The notes beneath the pieces were generated by a model. That model ran no database searches, was not told the DNA's origin, and saw nothing but the letters and a program-made list of their open reading frames with translations. From NCBI GenBank assembly GCA_030150045.1, contig JASLGM010000033.1, positions 1-64,000 of the forward strand: a DNA stretch of 64,000 nt, read 5' to 3'. Each line of letters opens with the position of its first letter. The stretch's first letter is position 1. Of this stretch, positions 63,257 to 64,000 are shown in pieces. Source of the stretch: Taishania sp. (GTDB taxonomy: Bacteria > Bacteroidota > Bacteroidia > Flavobacteriales_D > Crocinitomicaceae). Position numbers and translations under genes: made by a program.

Positions 63257-63280
63257 AGTAAAGAATTGTAAATCGGGGAA

Positions 63281-63424
63281 CTGCCCTGACGGAAAAGGTT
63301 AGCTTGGCGTTACAAAACCTTTACAGCAAAAGGTTGGTGGCTGCGACCAACGGAAGCACCCGCACAAACAATTTGGTGTAGGGTTGTGTGAGCCAACTAT
63401 AATTTGCAGGCAGAAGAGGCAGCC
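63281..63424 (+). repeat. E1-related structured repeat, diverged copy H
   Basis: 144 nt beginning CTGCCCTGACGG and ending GGCAGCC. The core GCGACCAACGGAAGC is retained exactly as in copy A. The P1 helix is CTGCC/GGCAG instead of CAGCC/GGCTG: a base pair is flipped on both strands. An inner helix GTTGG...GGCT with AGCC...AAC replaces the usual stems. Probably a different subfamily of the same element. Confidence 0.65.
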
Positions 63425-63449
63425 AAGAAAGAAAGAAAGAAAGAAAGAA
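63425..63449. repeat. AAGA tetranucleotide microsatellite
   Basis: About six copies of AAGA between the H element and the last codon of the flavodoxin-like gene. Confidence 0.85.
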
Positions 63450-64000
63450 TTAAATCCCTTGGCTTCCGAATTTACTCATTTTCTTCGCCCATTTTTGAGC
63501 GTAAGCATTGTTAAGGCTATGAAAAGCACCCAAGGTACAGGTGTGAATTGGTGACATTCGGCACTGCTCAAAAACCGACCTTTTAATGGACATATAATTG
63601 ATTTTCGGGTCATTCCTCCATTTTTCGAACAGGGGTTCATCCAAAATAGAGACAATGCGCACGGACTTTCCGAAGTAATTTCCCATGGCTTGCATTTTGC
63701 CAAATTTCAGGGGTTCCGTATCAAAAACTCGACTGATAAAACTGGCCACCTTTGCTGGGATATGATTTTCAAAAACGGGGCAAAAAACGACAATATGATG
63801 TGCCCATTTCAGCTCGCGTTCTACACGTAGTAAATCGGTCTCTAACTCACTCTTCATGTGGCTTGCGAACATTTTATTTTGATTAAAAAGTAGATCTACA
63901 ATCGCAATTTGTTTACACACACTTTCGGCTTGCGTTGCGGCAAGAACATAAGCATCGATGAGCATTTGGGTTGCTTCGCTTTTGTTTAAATCTCCATTAA
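63450..64000 (-). CDS. NAD(P)H dehydrogenase, flavodoxin-like fold (5' end beyond window)
   Basis: Partial. The frame is open to the window edge (reading NGDLNKSEATQMLIDAY upstream of an internal ATG at 63965), so some 20-30 N-terminal residues, including the phosphate-binding GHP loop, are missing. Visible features: IAIVDLLFN strand, LKWAHHIVVFCPVFENHIPAKVASFISRVFD matching the WAD.ivl..PvWw...pA.lK.f.DRVf pattern of NQO/KefF-type reductases, with the usual tryptophans replaced by F and E. Substrate unknown. Confidence 0.7.
   Translation of the reverse strand, partial: NGDLNKSEATQMLIDAYVLAATQAESVCKQIAIVDLLFNQNKMFASHMKSELETDLLRVERELKWAHHIVVFCPVFENHIPAKVASFISRVFDTEPLKFGKMQAMGNYFGKSVRIVSILDEPLFEKWRNDPKINYMSIKRSVFEQCRMSPIHTCTLGAFHSLNNAYAQKWAKKMSKFGSQGI

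Noticed and set aside
6176..63424. E1/E2 as insertion-sequence remnants
   Set aside because: No transposase, no clear target-site duplications and stem-preserving variation. A MITE origin is not excluded but is not supported by the window alone.

Overview
The window is AT-rich DNA from a member of the Bacteroidota, most likely a Flavobacteriales bacterium near Fluviicola/Crocinitomicaceae (the family is my inference). The evidence is: type IX secretion (T9SS) sorting domains of type A and type B, SprB-like repeats, Bacteroidota-restricted families (DUF4293, SiaB-like DUF6272), and promoters of the Bacteroidota form TTTG-N19-21-TAnnTTTG.

Layout. 1-6.1 kb: partial tRNA-Lys with its promoter, a four-gene membrane cluster (TM2, DUF2752, DUF4870-like, M48 protease), an AEC transporter, a YhhN protein, a secreted nuclease and a lipoprotein. 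6.5-13.5 kb: Na+/H+ antiporter, LOG-type hydrolase, glutathione peroxidase, SbcC/SbcD. 13.5-24 kb: DUF4197 lipoprotein, 2OG-Fe oxygenase, DUF4293-Uup-small protein operon, chorismate synthase, and an ornithine aminotransferase / phosphohexomutase / glutamate-synthase-like operon. 24-35 kb: ParE-ParC, a pyrR-pyrB-STAS-rnz cluster, a small Cys-rich ORF heading an OMP-GDPD-SUI1 operon, and a tandem MliC lipoprotein. 35-47 kb: UvrB-DUF3817, TerC-DinB, a T9SS GEVED protein, GntR-MFS, an AAA ATPase, TyrS with a leader-peptide attenuator, and a second MFS pump. 47-60 kb: surface-protein region with a SiaB-like protein, an 11-repeat SprB-like protein (1671 aa) and a six-repeat T9SS protein (about 1172 aa). 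60-64 kb: pirin, nitronate monooxygenase, small membrane proteins and a truncated flavodoxin-fold oxidoreductase.

The main unexplained signal is a set of dispersed structured intergenic repeats. Element E1 (about 145 nt, eight copies) has invariant blocks and three helices, two of which are rewritten in sequence from copy to copy but stay paired. Element E2 (about 110 nt, five copies) is closed by GCGTT/AACGC, with one copy compensated to GCGCT/AGCGC. Every E2 sits next to an E1 in opposite orientation. This pattern argues for selection on RNA (or cruciform) structure; I cannot assign a function.

A second strong signal is a classical ribosome-stalling attenuator upstream of tyrS: a 31-codon ORF with tandem Tyr codons, an antiterminator arm inside the ORF, and a strong terminator ending about 10 nt before the tyrS start codon.
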